DNA of 64,000 bases. Source: Streptomyces sp. AC1-42W. Its GTDB lineage: Bacteria; Actinomycetota; Actinomycetes; Streptomycetales; Streptomycetaceae. The DNA is taken from assembly GCF_003248355.1 (NCBI RefSeq), contig NZ_QKWY01000001.1, positions 1,570,001 through 1,634,000 on the forward strand, given 5' to 3'. How positions within the stretch are numbered: position 1 is the first letter of the stretch; each line of letters opens with the position of its first letter. This document shows, piece by piece, positions 34,297-43,396 of the stretch. Below the pieces are notes generated by a model. It saw only the letters and a program-made list of their open reading frames with translations, made no database searches and had not been told where the DNA came from. A program made the translations under genes and the position numbers.

Positions 34297-35331
34297 CTAC
34301 GCGGTGCCGGCGTCCGTGTCCGCACCCGCGTCCGTGTCCGCACCGGCGTCCTTACCCGCGTCCGCGTTCGCGCCCGGAGTCGCGCCGTCCGGCCAGACGC
34401 CGATGTGGTCCCGCTCCAGCTCCAGCATCACCCGGTGCTCCATGCCCAGCGCCTCGGTGTAGTCGGCGGGCAGCTGCAGCCGGCCCGCGCGGTCCAGCAT
34501 CGCGTACTCGCGGGCCACCTGGGACTCCTGGCCGGTCGCCGCGTCCACCTCCGTACGGCGCAGCACCTCGAAGGACGTCCGGCCGTCGCGGATCGCGACC
34601 GTACGCCGCACCTCACTGGCCACCGCCTGGTCGTGGGTGACGATCACGATCGTGGTGCCCAGCTCCTCGTTGGCGCGGCGGAACGCGGCGAAGACCTGCT
34701 CGCCGGTGGCCGAGTCCAGCTCACCGGTCGGCTCGTCGGCGAGCAGCACCGAGGGGGAGTTGGCGAGCGAGACGGCGATCGCCACCCGCTGCTGCTGGCC
34801 GCCCGACATCTGCTGCGGGCGCTTGTCCCGGCAGTCGTCGACCTCCAGCATCCTCAGCAGCGTCTCGGCGCGCGCCGCCCGCTCGCGGGCCCGGCCGCGC
34901 CCGCGCAGCTGCATGGGCAGGGTGACGTTCTGGATCGCCGTCAGATACGGCAGGAGGTTGCGGGCGGTCTGCTGCCAGACGAAGCCGACGACGTCCCGGC
35001 GGTAGCGCAGCCGTTCCTTCTGCCCCATGTTCAGCAGGTCGCAGCCCGCCACCTTGGCCGCTCCGGCCGTGGGCTCGTCCAGGCCCGCCAGGATGTTCAT
35101 CAGCGTGGACTTGCCGCTGCCGGACGCGCCGACCAGGGCCAGCAGCTCGCCCTCCTCGACCAGCAGGTCGAGCCCCTGGAGGGCCTGCACCTCGACCCCG
35201 TCCGTGGTGAAGATGCGCACCAGACGGTCGCAGGCGATCAGCGCGTCGTGCCCGTAGGAGGGCCGGTCGCGCCGGGCGGTGGCCCGCTGTTCGAGCTCCG
35301 CCAGCGTGGAATCGGTCGACGGCGTCGTCAT
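34297..35331 (-). CDS. ABC transporter ATP-binding protein (MacB/LolD type)
   Basis: ATG 35331 gives 344 residues. ATPase motifs are complete: Walker [10 protein letters not shown], signature MSGGQQQRVA, Walker B VLLADEPTGELD and the His of VTHDQ. A C-terminal extension past the cassette ends in an Asp/Ala/Thr repeat (DAGADTDAGADTDAGTA) encoded by short DNA repeats at 34311-34356. Its start overlaps the stop of the 937-residue permease (ATGA). It energises two FtsX-like permeases, so the substrate is probably a lipid, peptide or antibiotic exported or sensed at the membrane. Confidence 0.88.
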   Translation of the reverse strand: MTTPSTDSTLAELEQRATARRDRPSYGHDALIACDRLVRIFTTDGVEVQALQGLDLLVEEGELLALVGASGSGKSTLMNILAGLDEPTAGAAKVAGCDLLNMGQKERLRYRRDVVGFVWQQTARNLLPYLTAIQNVTLPMQLRGRGRARERAARAETLLRMLEVDDCRDKRPQQMSGGQQQRVAIAVSLANSPSVLLADEPTGELDSATGEQVFAAFRRANEELGTTIVIVTHDQAVASEVRRTVAIRDGRTSFEVLRRTEVDAATGQESQVAREYAMLDRAGRLQLPADYTEALGMEHRVMLELERDHIGVWPDGATPGANADAGKDAGADTDAGADTDAGTA

Positions 35332-38141
35332 CGGGAGTCTCCTGCCCTGAGTTCGGTGATCGATCCGCGGCGGCCGGTCCACCAGGCCTGCACACCGGCC
35401 ACCGCGGCGGCGAGGACGATCACGCCCACCGCCGGCAGGACCAGCGACCACGGGTCGGTCCGCAGCGGTGCGCCGGCCAGTACGCCGGAGCCGGGGCCGG
35501 TCGAGAGCGCGAGGTGCACCAGGTCGATGCCGGGCGCGAGCAGGGCGATGGTCGCCCGGCCCACGAGCAGCCCGCCCACGGCGGCGAGCACCGCCTGCGG
35601 CATGGCCTCGAAGCCGAGGAGCCGCCCGCCCTGCCGGGAGGTGAGGCCCATGGTCCGCAGCCGGGCCAGCAGTGTGGTGCGCTCCGGCGCGGTCTGGAGC
35701 AGCGACAGCAGGACGGCGAGCAGGGCGTATCCGGCGCCGGCCGCGATGGCCGCCAGATAGATCCGCTCGGCGCCGTTCTGCATCGGGGTGTCCACGTACG
35801 CCTCGCGCGTCTCGGAGCGCAGTTGTACGGAGAAGTGCTCGCCCGCCTCGCCGGCGGCGGCCCGCAGCGCCTCGGCGTCCAGGTGTCCGCCGGTGAGCAG
35901 CAGCACGGTGGTCTGTCGGTGGGTGAGCGCGGAGGCGTCCACGATCATGAAGGAGGAGCCGGTGATCGCCGGGGTGCGCGCCACCGTGCCGGCCACCTTC
36001 ACCTTGAAGTCACCGGCCACGGACTCCAGGTCGCGCGGCCGGTCACCGAGGCGTTCGGCGACGGACGGCGAGGCGATCACGGGCACCACCCGGTCCCGCG
36101 AGGCCGGTTCGCCCTGCGCGGGCCGGGCGCCGGTGGCCTTCAGCGGGCCGGCCGGGAAGGAGCCGAGCCCGAGGCCGCGCGCCAGCTCCGCGTACGCCTC
36201 CGGATCGACGCCGATCAGCGTGGCGCCCTTGGCGTCCTCGACCCCGCTCCCGGCGGGCGGCAGGGCGACCCCGTACTCGATCTGGACCCGTACCGCCCGG
36301 CGCACGCCGTCCGCCTTCCCGGCGGCCCGGATCAGCTCGGCGGGCAGCGGTACGGCGTCGCCCTGGCCGCTGATCCGGGCGTCGGCGCCGGTGGCCAGGA
36401 CGGCCGCGTCGTCGCGCGCGTCGGCGACCCCGGCCAGCACGGACCCGCCGAACGCGGCCGTGGTCAGCGCGACCAGCAGGGCGAGCAGCGGCAGCGTGCC
36501 GGCGGCGGACGAGCGCCCGGCGCGGGCCAGGGCGAGGAAGCCGACCGCGCCGCGCAGCCGGGAGACGGAACGCAGCGCGAGCCGCAGCGGCAGCGGATAG
36601 AGCCGCACCAGGACCACGGCCGCGATCAGCGCGACCAGCACGGGCGCGGCGCTGACCAGCAGATCGGTGCCGCCCTCCGCGTCCGTGCCGCGCCTGCGCA
36701 GCGCGACGACGGCGCCCGCGGCCAGCACCAGCAGGGTCAGCTCGGCGACGGTGCGCCGCCGGGACGGGCGGGCGGTCGCGAGGTCGTCGCGCTCCCCGTG
36801 CGCCCGGTGCCTGCGGTGCAGCAGGGCCGTGCGCAGCGGGAGCGCCACGCAGACCAGGGCGACGACCGCGCCCGCGGCCAGGGCGGCCGGGCCGAACCGG
36901 GCCTCGTCCACCGTGAGGACCGCGAGCAGCAGCCCCAGCGCGCCGGCCGGTACGGCGAGCACCGCGGTCTCGGCAAGGAGCCGGCCGCCGATGCCGGTGA
37001 GGGAGGCGCCGCGGGCGCGCAGCAGGGACAGCTCGGCGCGCCTGCGGGCCGCGATCAGGCCGCCCGTCATCAGCAGGACGACGGCGGCCACGGCCCCGAT
37101 GCCGACGGCGGCGACGGCGACGACCGGCTGGATCGCGGTGCGCATGCCGTCGTAGCCGGCCAGGACCTCGTCCAGGTCGGTGGTGACGGTGGCGGTGTCC
37201 CCGGCCACCTGGCGCACCGAGAGCAGTCCGGGGCCGCCCTCCAGCGAGGCGATCGCCGTACGCAGCCGGGACACGTCACGGGCGCTCAGGGCGGAGCCGT
37301 CCGGCGCCAGCCGCCAGTACACCTCGGGCTGCGCGGTCGTGGCGAGCAGGGCCGGGGCGGCGTCCGGCGGCAGCAGCAGCGCGGCCGTCCAGTAGTAGAG
37401 GGGGGAGCCCTTGCCCCGGGTGGGGACGAGGGACGGGGTGCGCAGCAGCTCCTCGGTGGACCAGTAGGACGCCTCGGGCCGCTTCGGGGTGACGATGCCG
37501 GTGACGCGTACGGTCAGGGTCCCGCCGCCCCGCGTCGGCACGGCGACGGTCGCCCCGGCCTCGATGTGCAGGGCCTTCGCGGTGGCCTCGGTGACGGCGC
37601 CCTCGACCTCGCGGGTCTTCATCGTCACCTTGCCGTCGACCTCGGGCCAGGCGCCGGTGCGCAGGGTGGCGTGGTCGGCGAGCCCGGCCTGGGTGACGTA
37701 GGTGAGCTGCGGGTCGAGGCCGTAGGGGCGGGGGAACCAGCTCTCCGAGCCGGCGATCGAGCCGGTGGTCCGCAGCCCGTACGCGGACTGCTCGGGGTCG
37801 GCCCGTACCGGGTCGGGCAGCCGGGCCATGACGTCGCGCCGCACGGCCCCCAGGGTGGTCCCGCGCACCGCGTTCTCGCGCACCTCGACGGGCAGTTCGA
37901 GGCCGGGTTGCGGGCTGCTGATCTCCAGGACGCCGCGCCGGGGCTCGACGGCGCCGAGGTCGTGGCGCAGCCCCTGCCCCTCGTAGCGGTCCACGGACCG
38001 GGGGAAGGCGGCGGCCAGGAACGCGGTGACCAGCACCAGCAGGGCGAACGCGAGGGAGGCGCCGGGCGCGGTCCGCAGTCGGGTGCGCACCCAGGGGGCG
38101 CCGGCGGCCGCCGCGCGGGGGGTTCTCGTACGCGGGCTCAT
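35328..38141 (-). CDS. FtsX-like ABC permease, 937 residues
   Basis: The large permease has an N-terminal membrane helix (SLAFALLVLVTAFLAAAFP), a periplasmic domain of about 300 residues, then a block of helices (VAVAAVGIGAVAAVVLLMTG, LLLAVLTVD and others). A second extracytoplasmic domain and C-terminal helices follow, with the FtsX-type TMGLTSRQGGRLLGFEAMPQAVLA cytoplasmic helix. The duplicated MacB_PCD/FtsX layout is typical of high-GC actinobacteria. It lies one base after the 1106-residue permease and overlaps the ATPase gene, so the three form one operon. Confidence 0.86.
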   Translation of the reverse strand: MSPRTRTPRAAAAGAPWVRTRLRTAPGASLAFALLVLVTAFLAAAFPRSVDRYEGQGLRHDLGAVEPRRGVLEISSPQPGLELPVEVRENAVRGTTLGAVRRDVMARLPDPVRADPEQSAYGLRTTGSIAGSESWFPRPYGLDPQLTYVTQAGLADHATLRTGAWPEVDGKVTMKTREVEGAVTEATAKALHIEAGATVAVPTRGGGTLTVRVTGIVTPKRPEASYWSTEELLRTPSLVPTRGKGSPLYYWTAALLLPPDAAPALLATTAQPEVYWRLAPDGSALSARDVSRLRTAIASLEGGPGLLSVRQVAGDTATVTTDLDEVLAGYDGMRTAIQPVVAVAAVGIGAVAAVVLLMTGGLIAARRRAELSLLRARGASLTGIGGRLLAETAVLAVPAGALGLLLAVLTVDEARFGPAALAAGAVVALVCVALPLRTALLHRRHRAHGERDDLATARPSRRRTVAELTLLVLAAGAVVALRRRGTDAEGGTDLLVSAAPVLVALIAAVVLVRLYPLPLRLALRSVSRLRGAVGFLALARAGRSSAAGTLPLLALLVALTTAAFGGSVLAGVADARDDAAVLATGADARISGQGDAVPLPAELIRAAGKADGVRRAVRVQIEYGVALPPAGSGVEDAKGATLIGVDPEAYAELARGLGLGSFPAGPLKATGARPAQGEPASRDRVVPVIASPSVAERLGDRPRDLESVAGDFKVKVAGTVARTPAITGSSFMIVDASALTHRQTTVLLLTGGHLDAEALRAAAGEAGEHFSVQLRSETREAYVDTPMQNGAERIYLAAIAAGAGYALLAVLLSLLQTAPERTTLLARLRTMGLTSRQGGRLLGFEAMPQAVLAAVGGLLVGRATIALLAPGIDLVHLALSTGPGSGVLAGAPLRTDPWSLVLPAVGVIVLAAAVAGVQAWWTGRRGSITELRAGDSR

Positions 38142-38142
38142 G

Positions 38143-41100
38143 TCAGTGGTCCCCCTGGTGGCGCAGCGAAATCGCGGGGTCGGCGCGGCGCAGCGCGAGG
38201 GCCGCGACGATGAGCAGCGGCAGCGCGGCGACCCCGGCCAGCAGCAGGGCCACCTGCCCGGCCGGCAGCTGTACGAGGACCGGGGGCACCGGCTGGGCCG
38301 CCTGTCCGGTCAGCACGATCAGCGGGACGACGGCACGGGTGAGCAGGGCCCCGAGCAGTCCTCCGACGAGCAGCGCGATGGCGATCAGGACGCCCTGCTC
38401 GGCCGCGGTCATCCGGGCCAGCTGGCGCCGCGGGGCGCCGAGCGCCCGCAGCACGGCGAACTCGGCGAAACGTTCCCGCTGCGAGCCGACCGCCGCCACG
38501 GCGAAGCCGACCGCCGCCAGGGCCGCCGCGATTACCGCGACCGCGAGCAGCGCCGACTGCGGCCCGGCCCCCAGCGGGTCGCTGACCAGTTCGTCGGCGA
38601 CCTCGTCGCGCACCAGCACCTGCGCCGGGTCGACGTCCGGCAGGGCGCGCAGCGCGGCGGCCACGTCGGCGGTGCGGCCGGGCTCGGTGCTCATCCACCA
38701 CTCGGACACGGTGAGCCGGGCGTTGGGGCGTTCGGCGAAGACCTGGCCCAGGGACCGGAGGTCGAGCAGCAGCGCCCCGCCGTCCCTGGCCCGCCGGTAC
38801 TCCGTGGTGGTCGCGGCGGAGCCGCCGGGGCCGGTCGTCGGCAGCCGGTCCACGGTCCGGGCGATCTTCACCCGGACCCGCTCGCCGGCCAGCGTCACAT
38901 CGACGGCCTGCCCGGTCCTCGCGCCGGTCGCCCGGAGGTAGGCGTCCGTGGCGACGCCCCGGACGACCGCCGGGGCCTTGGGGCGCTCGGCGGTGATCCG
39001 CACGTTGAGGCCCGGCACGGCGTACACGGCGTCCTCGGCGGTGACCGAGCCGGTGCGGTACTCGACGGCCAGCGGGGCGGTGGCCGACGAGGTCGGGAAG
39101 GCGGCGGCACCGGGGCGGACCTCGCCGAAGGTGTCGGTCGTGACGGCGGCACGCCAGCGGAAGCCGCCGGGCACCGGGACCGGCCGCTCGGCGCCGCCCC
39201 CGGTGACCGCGCGCAGCCCGGTCAGGGTCAGGCGGTGCGTCTCGCCGCGGTCCACGGGCTGCTTGTCGTCCAGCTCGAAGCCGGTGACGGCCAGCCCGCC
39301 CGCCGCGGACACCTTGATCTCGTACGGCCGGGCCTTCCCGTCGACCGGCACCTGCCCGGCGGACACCTGGTACGGCAGGCCGTAGCGGTCCTCCAGCAGC
39401 ACGGTGAGCCGGGGGTCCCCGCCGGAGGGCGAGGTGTTGTGCGGGGCGGCGGGCGCGGAGACGGCCAGGTCGAAGCGGAGCCGGGTGCTCCCGGCGGGGA
39501 GCACGAGGCCGGGGCGCGCCTGCTTCGCGGGGGCGAGCGAGTCGAAGAGCCGGTCGGTGGAGCCGGCGCCGAGGTCGCCGCGCATCAGCATCCGCTCGTC
39601 GGCGTGCGCGGTGTCCAGGACGAGGACGTCGGCGGTGCGCTCGCCGGAGAGGTCCACCGTCGTACGGAAGGCGGGCGCCACCCCGCGTACGCCGGGCAGT
39701 TCCTCGTACGCGCCCGACTTCGCCGGGTCCGCGTTGATGCCGCCGGTCATGCGCACCGAGGCGCCGGAGCGGAAGTCGGCCTGGTCGCTCTGCGAACGGT
39801 TCCACGAGGCGCTCTGCCCGATCGCCAGCATGCCCATCGCCGCCGAGAGGACCAGCAGCAGCACGGGCCCGGCGCCGCGCAGCGGCCGGCGGCTGAACTG
39901 CCAGCCGGCCAGCGCGGTGGCCAGCCCCCGCCCGCCGGCCGCCCGGCGCTCCGCGAGCCGCGCGGCCGGCGGCAGCAGGCGCAGCGTCAGCACGGTGCCG
40001 GCGAGCAGGAGCAGCGCGGGCGCGGCCACCAGGAGCGGGTCGATGCCGAGACCACCGGAGCGGTCGCCGCTGAGCGCGCCGCTGCCGGAGCCCTTCGTCT
40101 GCCGGTCCAGCTGCCAGTACGCCACGGCCGCGATCAGCAGCAGCGCGAGGTCGGCGCCGGCCCGCACCGGGCCGGGCAGCGCGGCGGACCGGGTGCTGCG
40201 CCGGCCCCCGGCGCTGGCGGCCAGGGCGGGCGCCACGACGGCGAGCGCGCAGGCCAGCGCGGTGACGGCGGCGACCAGCCACACCTGGCCGGTCATGCCG
40301 GTGTCCAGGCGGAGCCCGATCCGGGAGAGTTCGCCGCGGTCGGCCAGCAGCCGGGTCAGCGGGCCGGAGAGCAGCGGCGCGACGACGGCCGCGGGCAGGG
40401 CCAGCAGCAGCGCCTCGACGGCGGCGAGCGAGGTGATCCTGGCCCGCGAACCGCCGCGCGCCCGCAGCAGCTCCGTCTCGCCGGCGCGCTCGCTGCTGAG
40501 CAGCCGGGCGACCAGGAGCAGGGCGTAGCCGGCGAGCAGGACCAGCTGGACGGCCACGATGGTCAGCGTCGAGCGGGAGACCAGCAGGGCGCGGTCGATC
40601 TCTTCGAGCACGGTGGGCAGCGAGGTGCGGGCGGTGGCCCCGTCCTTGAACTCGGGGGCGGCCAGCAGCCGCTCCGGGCCCGCGGTCGCCGCCTCGCGCA
40701 GGTCGGCCATCGCGTCCGTGGTGACCGTGCGGAAGTCGGCGGTCGCCAGCCAGGCCGTCTCGCCCGCGCTGGTGCGGCCCGAGCCGAGCAGGGCGGGGTC
40801 GGCGAGCAGCGGGCCGTAGGTGGTGAAGACGACCTTGCGGATGCCGCGCCCGCCGAGCGCGTCGAGCTGCCAGTACGGGTCGGCCTGGTCGGCGGCCTTG
40901 TAGAGCCCGGTGATCACGATGTCCAGCGGCTTGCCGCCCAGCCGGTCGGTGACCTCGAACCGGGCGCCGGGCTTCACCGACAGCGCCTCGGCGGCGGTCG
41001 CGGGCAGGGCGACCTCGACGGGCCCGCCGCTCCCGCCCGCCCCGGCGGCCGGCAGGCGCCCGGCGGTGACGCGGACGCGGCTGCGGTCCAGCGCGGCGAA

Positions 41101-41463
41101 GTGCGTGAGGTCGGGGTCACCGCGCCGGGCGGCCGGTGACTGGAGGCTGCGGGGCAGGGCGTACGGGCCGGACGCCTCCAGCGTCCGCACGGTCACCGGC
41201 AGCCCGTCGAACGTCTCCCGTGCGGCCTTGCGCGCCGCCGCGTCGGCCGGTTCGCGCTCCTCGGGCCGCAGTTGCGCGGAGATGACGAGCGAGGCGGGCT
41301 CGGCGGAGCGGTGGGTGAGCGTGTGGCGCAGGGCCGCGTCGCCCACGGAGCCGGAGAACGCGGTGAGCGCGGCCAGGACCGAGGTGGTCAGCAGCACGGC
41401 CAGCACGGCCGCGGCGAGCAGGAGCCGGTGCGCCCTCACCCGCAGAAAGACGAACCCCGTCAC
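38143..41463 (-). CDS. FtsX-like ABC permease, 1106 residues
   Basis: This is the first gene of the ABC operon. It has an N-terminal helix (LLLAAAVLAVLLTTSVLAAL), a long extracytoplasmic domain (about 60-280), a first FtsX core (ALLVSRSTLTIVAVQLVLLAGYALLLV), a second large external domain (about 560-920), and a terminal core with QRERFAEFAVLRALGAPRRQL and LLVGGLLGALLTRAVV. At over 1100 residues it is longer than a single MacB permease because both halves are duplicated. Possible ligands cannot be inferred from sequence. Confidence 0.86.
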   Translation of the reverse strand: MTGFVFLRVRAHRLLLAAAVLAVLLTTSVLAALTAFSGSVGDAALRHTLTHRSAEPASLVISAQLRPEEREPADAAARKAARETFDGLPVTVRTLEASGPYALPRSLQSPAARRGDPDLTHFAALDRSRVRVTAGRLPAAGAGGSGGPVEVALPATAAEALSVKPGARFEVTDRLGGKPLDIVITGLYKAADQADPYWQLDALGGRGIRKVVFTTYGPLLADPALLGSGRTSAGETAWLATADFRTVTTDAMADLREAATAGPERLLAAPEFKDGATARTSLPTVLEEIDRALLVSRSTLTIVAVQLVLLAGYALLLVARLLSSERAGETELLRARGGSRARITSLAAVEALLLALPAAVVAPLLSGPLTRLLADRGELSRIGLRLDTGMTGQVWLVAAVTALACALAVVAPALAASAGGRRSTRSAALPGPVRAGADLALLLIAAVAYWQLDRQTKGSGSGALSGDRSGGLGIDPLLVAAPALLLLAGTVLTLRLLPPAARLAERRAAGGRGLATALAGWQFSRRPLRGAGPVLLLVLSAAMGMLAIGQSASWNRSQSDQADFRSGASVRMTGGINADPAKSGAYEELPGVRGVAPAFRTTVDLSGERTADVLVLDTAHADERMLMRGDLGAGSTDRLFDSLAPAKQARPGLVLPAGSTRLRFDLAVSAPAAPHNTSPSGGDPRLTVLLEDRYGLPYQVSAGQVPVDGKARPYEIKVSAAGGLAVTGFELDDKQPVDRGETHRLTLTGLRAVTGGGAERPVPVPGGFRWRAAVTTDTFGEVRPGAAAFPTSSATAPLAVEYRTGSVTAEDAVYAVPGLNVRITAERPKAPAVVRGVATDAYLRATGARTGQAVDVTLAGERVRVKIARTVDRLPTTGPGGSAATTTEYRRARDGGALLLDLRSLGQVFAERPNARLTVSEWWMSTEPGRTADVAAALRALPDVDPAQVLVRDEVADELVSDPLGAGPQSALLAVAVIAAALAAVGFAVAAVGSQRERFAEFAVLRALGAPRRQLARMTAAEQGVLIAIALLVGGLLGALLTRAVVPLIVLTGQAAQPVPPVLVQLPAGQVALLLAGVAALPLLIVAALALRRADPAISLRHQGDH

Positions 41464-41635
41464 CTGGCCCCCTCGTCACCGCATCCGCCCCGCCCGCCCC
41501 CGGCGTTGCCTGGATGCTTTCAGACACCAGGTGGTTGGTGAAACCGCTTACGGACACAACTTGACGCATTCGTGACCGGTATCCGGCCGCGGAGTTCCGC
41601 ATTCCGCACGTACGTGGGCGGTACGTGACCGTAGG

Positions 41636-42040
41636 TCAGCCGTCGGTGTTCACCATCGAGGCGGCAGCGTACGTCAGGTACTCCCACAGCTGCCGGTCGT
41701 GCTCCGGGTCGAGGGCCAGCTCGTCCATCGCCGCCCGCATATGGCTCAGCCAGGCGTCGTGTGCGGCCCGGTCCACCCGGAACGGGGCGTGCCGCATCCG
41801 CAGCCGGGGGTGGCCGCGCCGCTCGCTGTAGGTGCGCGGGCCGCCCCAGTACTGCATCAGGAAGAGCGCGAACCGCTCCTCGGCCGGTCCGAGGTCCTCC
41901 TCCGGATACATCGGCCGCAGCAGCGGATCTCCGGCGACGCCCAGGTAGAAGAGGTGGACCAGGCGCCTGAAGGTGTCCTCGCCGCCGACCTGCTCGTAGA
42001 AGGTCACGACCTGCATGGTGTCGCGCGGGTTCTCAGTCAC
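41636..42040 (-). CDS. glbO: Group II truncated haemoglobin
   Basis: The 134-residue protein has the 2-on-2 globin pattern. TFYEQVGGEDTFRRLVHLFY covers the A-B helices, YPEEDLGPAEERFALFLMQYWGG leads into the E-F region, and RMRHAPFRV contains the proximal His (F8). HDAWLSHM holds the Trp at G8 typical of group II (HbO). GlbO proteins bind oxygen and are linked to oxidative or nitrosative stress and membrane respiration. It is a single leftward gene, separated from the signalling operon by a strong hairpin. Confidence 0.93.
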   Translation of the reverse strand: MTENPRDTMQVVTFYEQVGGEDTFRRLVHLFYLGVAGDPLLRPMYPEEDLGPAEERFALFLMQYWGGPRTYSERRGHPRLRMRHAPFRVDRAAHDAWLSHMRAAMDELALDPEHDRQLWEYLTYAAASMVNTDG

Positions 42041-42058
42041 CCGTCCATGGTCGCAGAC

Positions 42059-42082
42059 GCCCCGTCCGGCCGGACGGGGCGC
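42059..42082 (-). terminator. Terminator at the end of the signalling operon
   Basis: A perfect 24-base palindrome (CGCCCCGTCCGG and its complement) immediately follows the FHA gene stop. It separates the seven-gene operon from glbO. Confidence 0.6.
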
Positions 42083-43354
42083 TCAGTCCCGGCGGATCGT
42101 GATCGTCGTCCACGCCCCGACGTGCACCTGGTCGCCGTCCTGGAGGGGGACGGGGACGTACGGCTGGATCGGCTCCTCGGAACCGTTGACCGTGGTGCCG
42201 TTGGTGGAGTTCTGGTCGACCACGGCCCAGCTGCCGTCCGGCTGCTGCACCAGCACCGCGTGCTGGTGGGAGACGCCCGGGTCCTCCGGCGGCACCGACA
42301 GGTCGATGTCCGGGGACTCGCCCGTGCTGTGCCGGCGGCGGCCGATCGTGATCTGGCTGCCGGTGAGCGCGAGCTGCTGCTCCGGGGAGTACGCGGGCAG
42401 GTTGAGCCCGGTCGCCTCGGGGCCGCTGCGCTGCATCATCGCCAGGAAGTACTCGCGGTCCGGCGCGATGAACGCCGTCCAGTTGTCGGAGAGCGGCGGC
42501 CGGCCGGCGCCCGGACCGTGCAGCGGGCCGTGGCCCTGCGGACCGGCGCCGTGCGGCTGACCGGGCCCCTGCCGGCCGGGGAAGGGCGGCTGCCGCATCG
42601 GGTTCTGCGGCGCCTGGGCCTGCGGCGCCGGCTGCGAGGGCGGGGACAGCAGCCAGTCGTCGCCGTCCGAACGCGGCGGGGCCGGCGGCGGCGCCGTCTG
42701 CTGCTGGAAGGCGGGCGGCGGCGCGCCCTGCTGCTGGAACGGGGGCGGCGAGCCCTGCGGCCCCTGCTGGTACGGGGGCGGGGGCGGCGGACCCTGGCGG
42801 CCCTCCGGACCGGGCGGCGGGCCCTGCTGGAACGGCGGCGGGGTGCCCTGCGGACTCTGGCCGAACGGCGGCCGGCCCTGACCCGGACCCTGGCCCTGCG
42901 GGCCCGACTGGCCCGGACCGGGGGACAGCGGCTCGGCGGACCGGTTCATCTGCGAGGGCCGGGAGCCCTGGTAGTCGAACGGGTCGCGCGCCTGCGGCGG
43001 GGGCGGCTGCTGGGCCGGGAAGCCGGGCGGCCGGTTGCCGGCCGGGCCGGGGTCGCCCGGAATGTTGTGCCGGGGAGCCAGCGGCGTGTAGGACGTCGCC
43101 GTGTTCGTGAGGAAGTTCCAGCGGCACTCCTCGCAGAACGGCGCCATCGCCTCACGCGGGGTGCGGCACTGCGGGCACAGCTCGGCCTGGGCCGTCGCGT
43201 CCGGGTCGTGCGGCTGGGGGTATCCGTACCGCGGGGGCGGCGGAGGAGGCGGGGGAACCGCACCCGCAGGCGCGCCCGCCCCGGCCATGCGATGGCCGCA
43301 GACCTCGCACCAGTCCTCGGAACCCGACTGGTGTCCGTTCGGGCAGGTCGGCAT
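42083..43354 (-). CDS. FHA-domain protein with N-terminal zinc ribbons
   Basis: The 423-residue protein begins MPTCPNGHQSGSEDWCEVCG, a zinc ribbon, and has a second one near residue 55-80 (LCPQCRTP, then PFCEECRW). A long Pro/Gln/Gly-rich disordered stretch follows (about 85-285, with runs of PPP and QQ). The C-terminal 110 residues are an FHA domain (ITIGRRRHSTG, SHQHAVL, DQNSTNGTTVNG) that binds phosphothreonine. It is the last gene of the operon and the natural receptor for the PknG-type kinase made by the same operon. Confidence 0.92.
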   Translation of the reverse strand: MPTCPNGHQSGSEDWCEVCGHRMAGAGAPAGAVPPPPPPPPRYGYPQPHDPDATAQAELCPQCRTPREAMAPFCEECRWNFLTNTATSYTPLAPRHNIPGDPGPAGNRPPGFPAQQPPPPQARDPFDYQGSRPSQMNRSAEPLSPGPGQSGPQGQGPGQGRPPFGQSPQGTPPPFQQGPPPGPEGRQGPPPPPPYQQGPQGSPPPFQQQGAPPPAFQQQTAPPPAPPRSDGDDWLLSPPSQPAPQAQAPQNPMRQPPFPGRQGPGQPHGAGPQGHGPLHGPGAGRPPLSDNWTAFIAPDREYFLAMMQRSGPEATGLNLPAYSPEQQLALTGSQITIGRRRHSTGESPDIDLSVPPEDPGVSHQHAVLVQQPDGSWAVVDQNSTNGTTVNGSEEPIQPYVPVPLQDGDQVHVGAWTTITIRRD

Positions 43355-43396
43355 GTCGGCGCTTCCCCCTCTCCTTCTCCGGCCGGCGGGCCGTCG

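Noticed and set aside
35514..41139. Very long plus-strand open frames opposite the two permeases (899 and 1037 codons)
   Set aside because: Gly/Arg/Gln-rich shadows; the minus strand shows membrane helices and FtsX cores.
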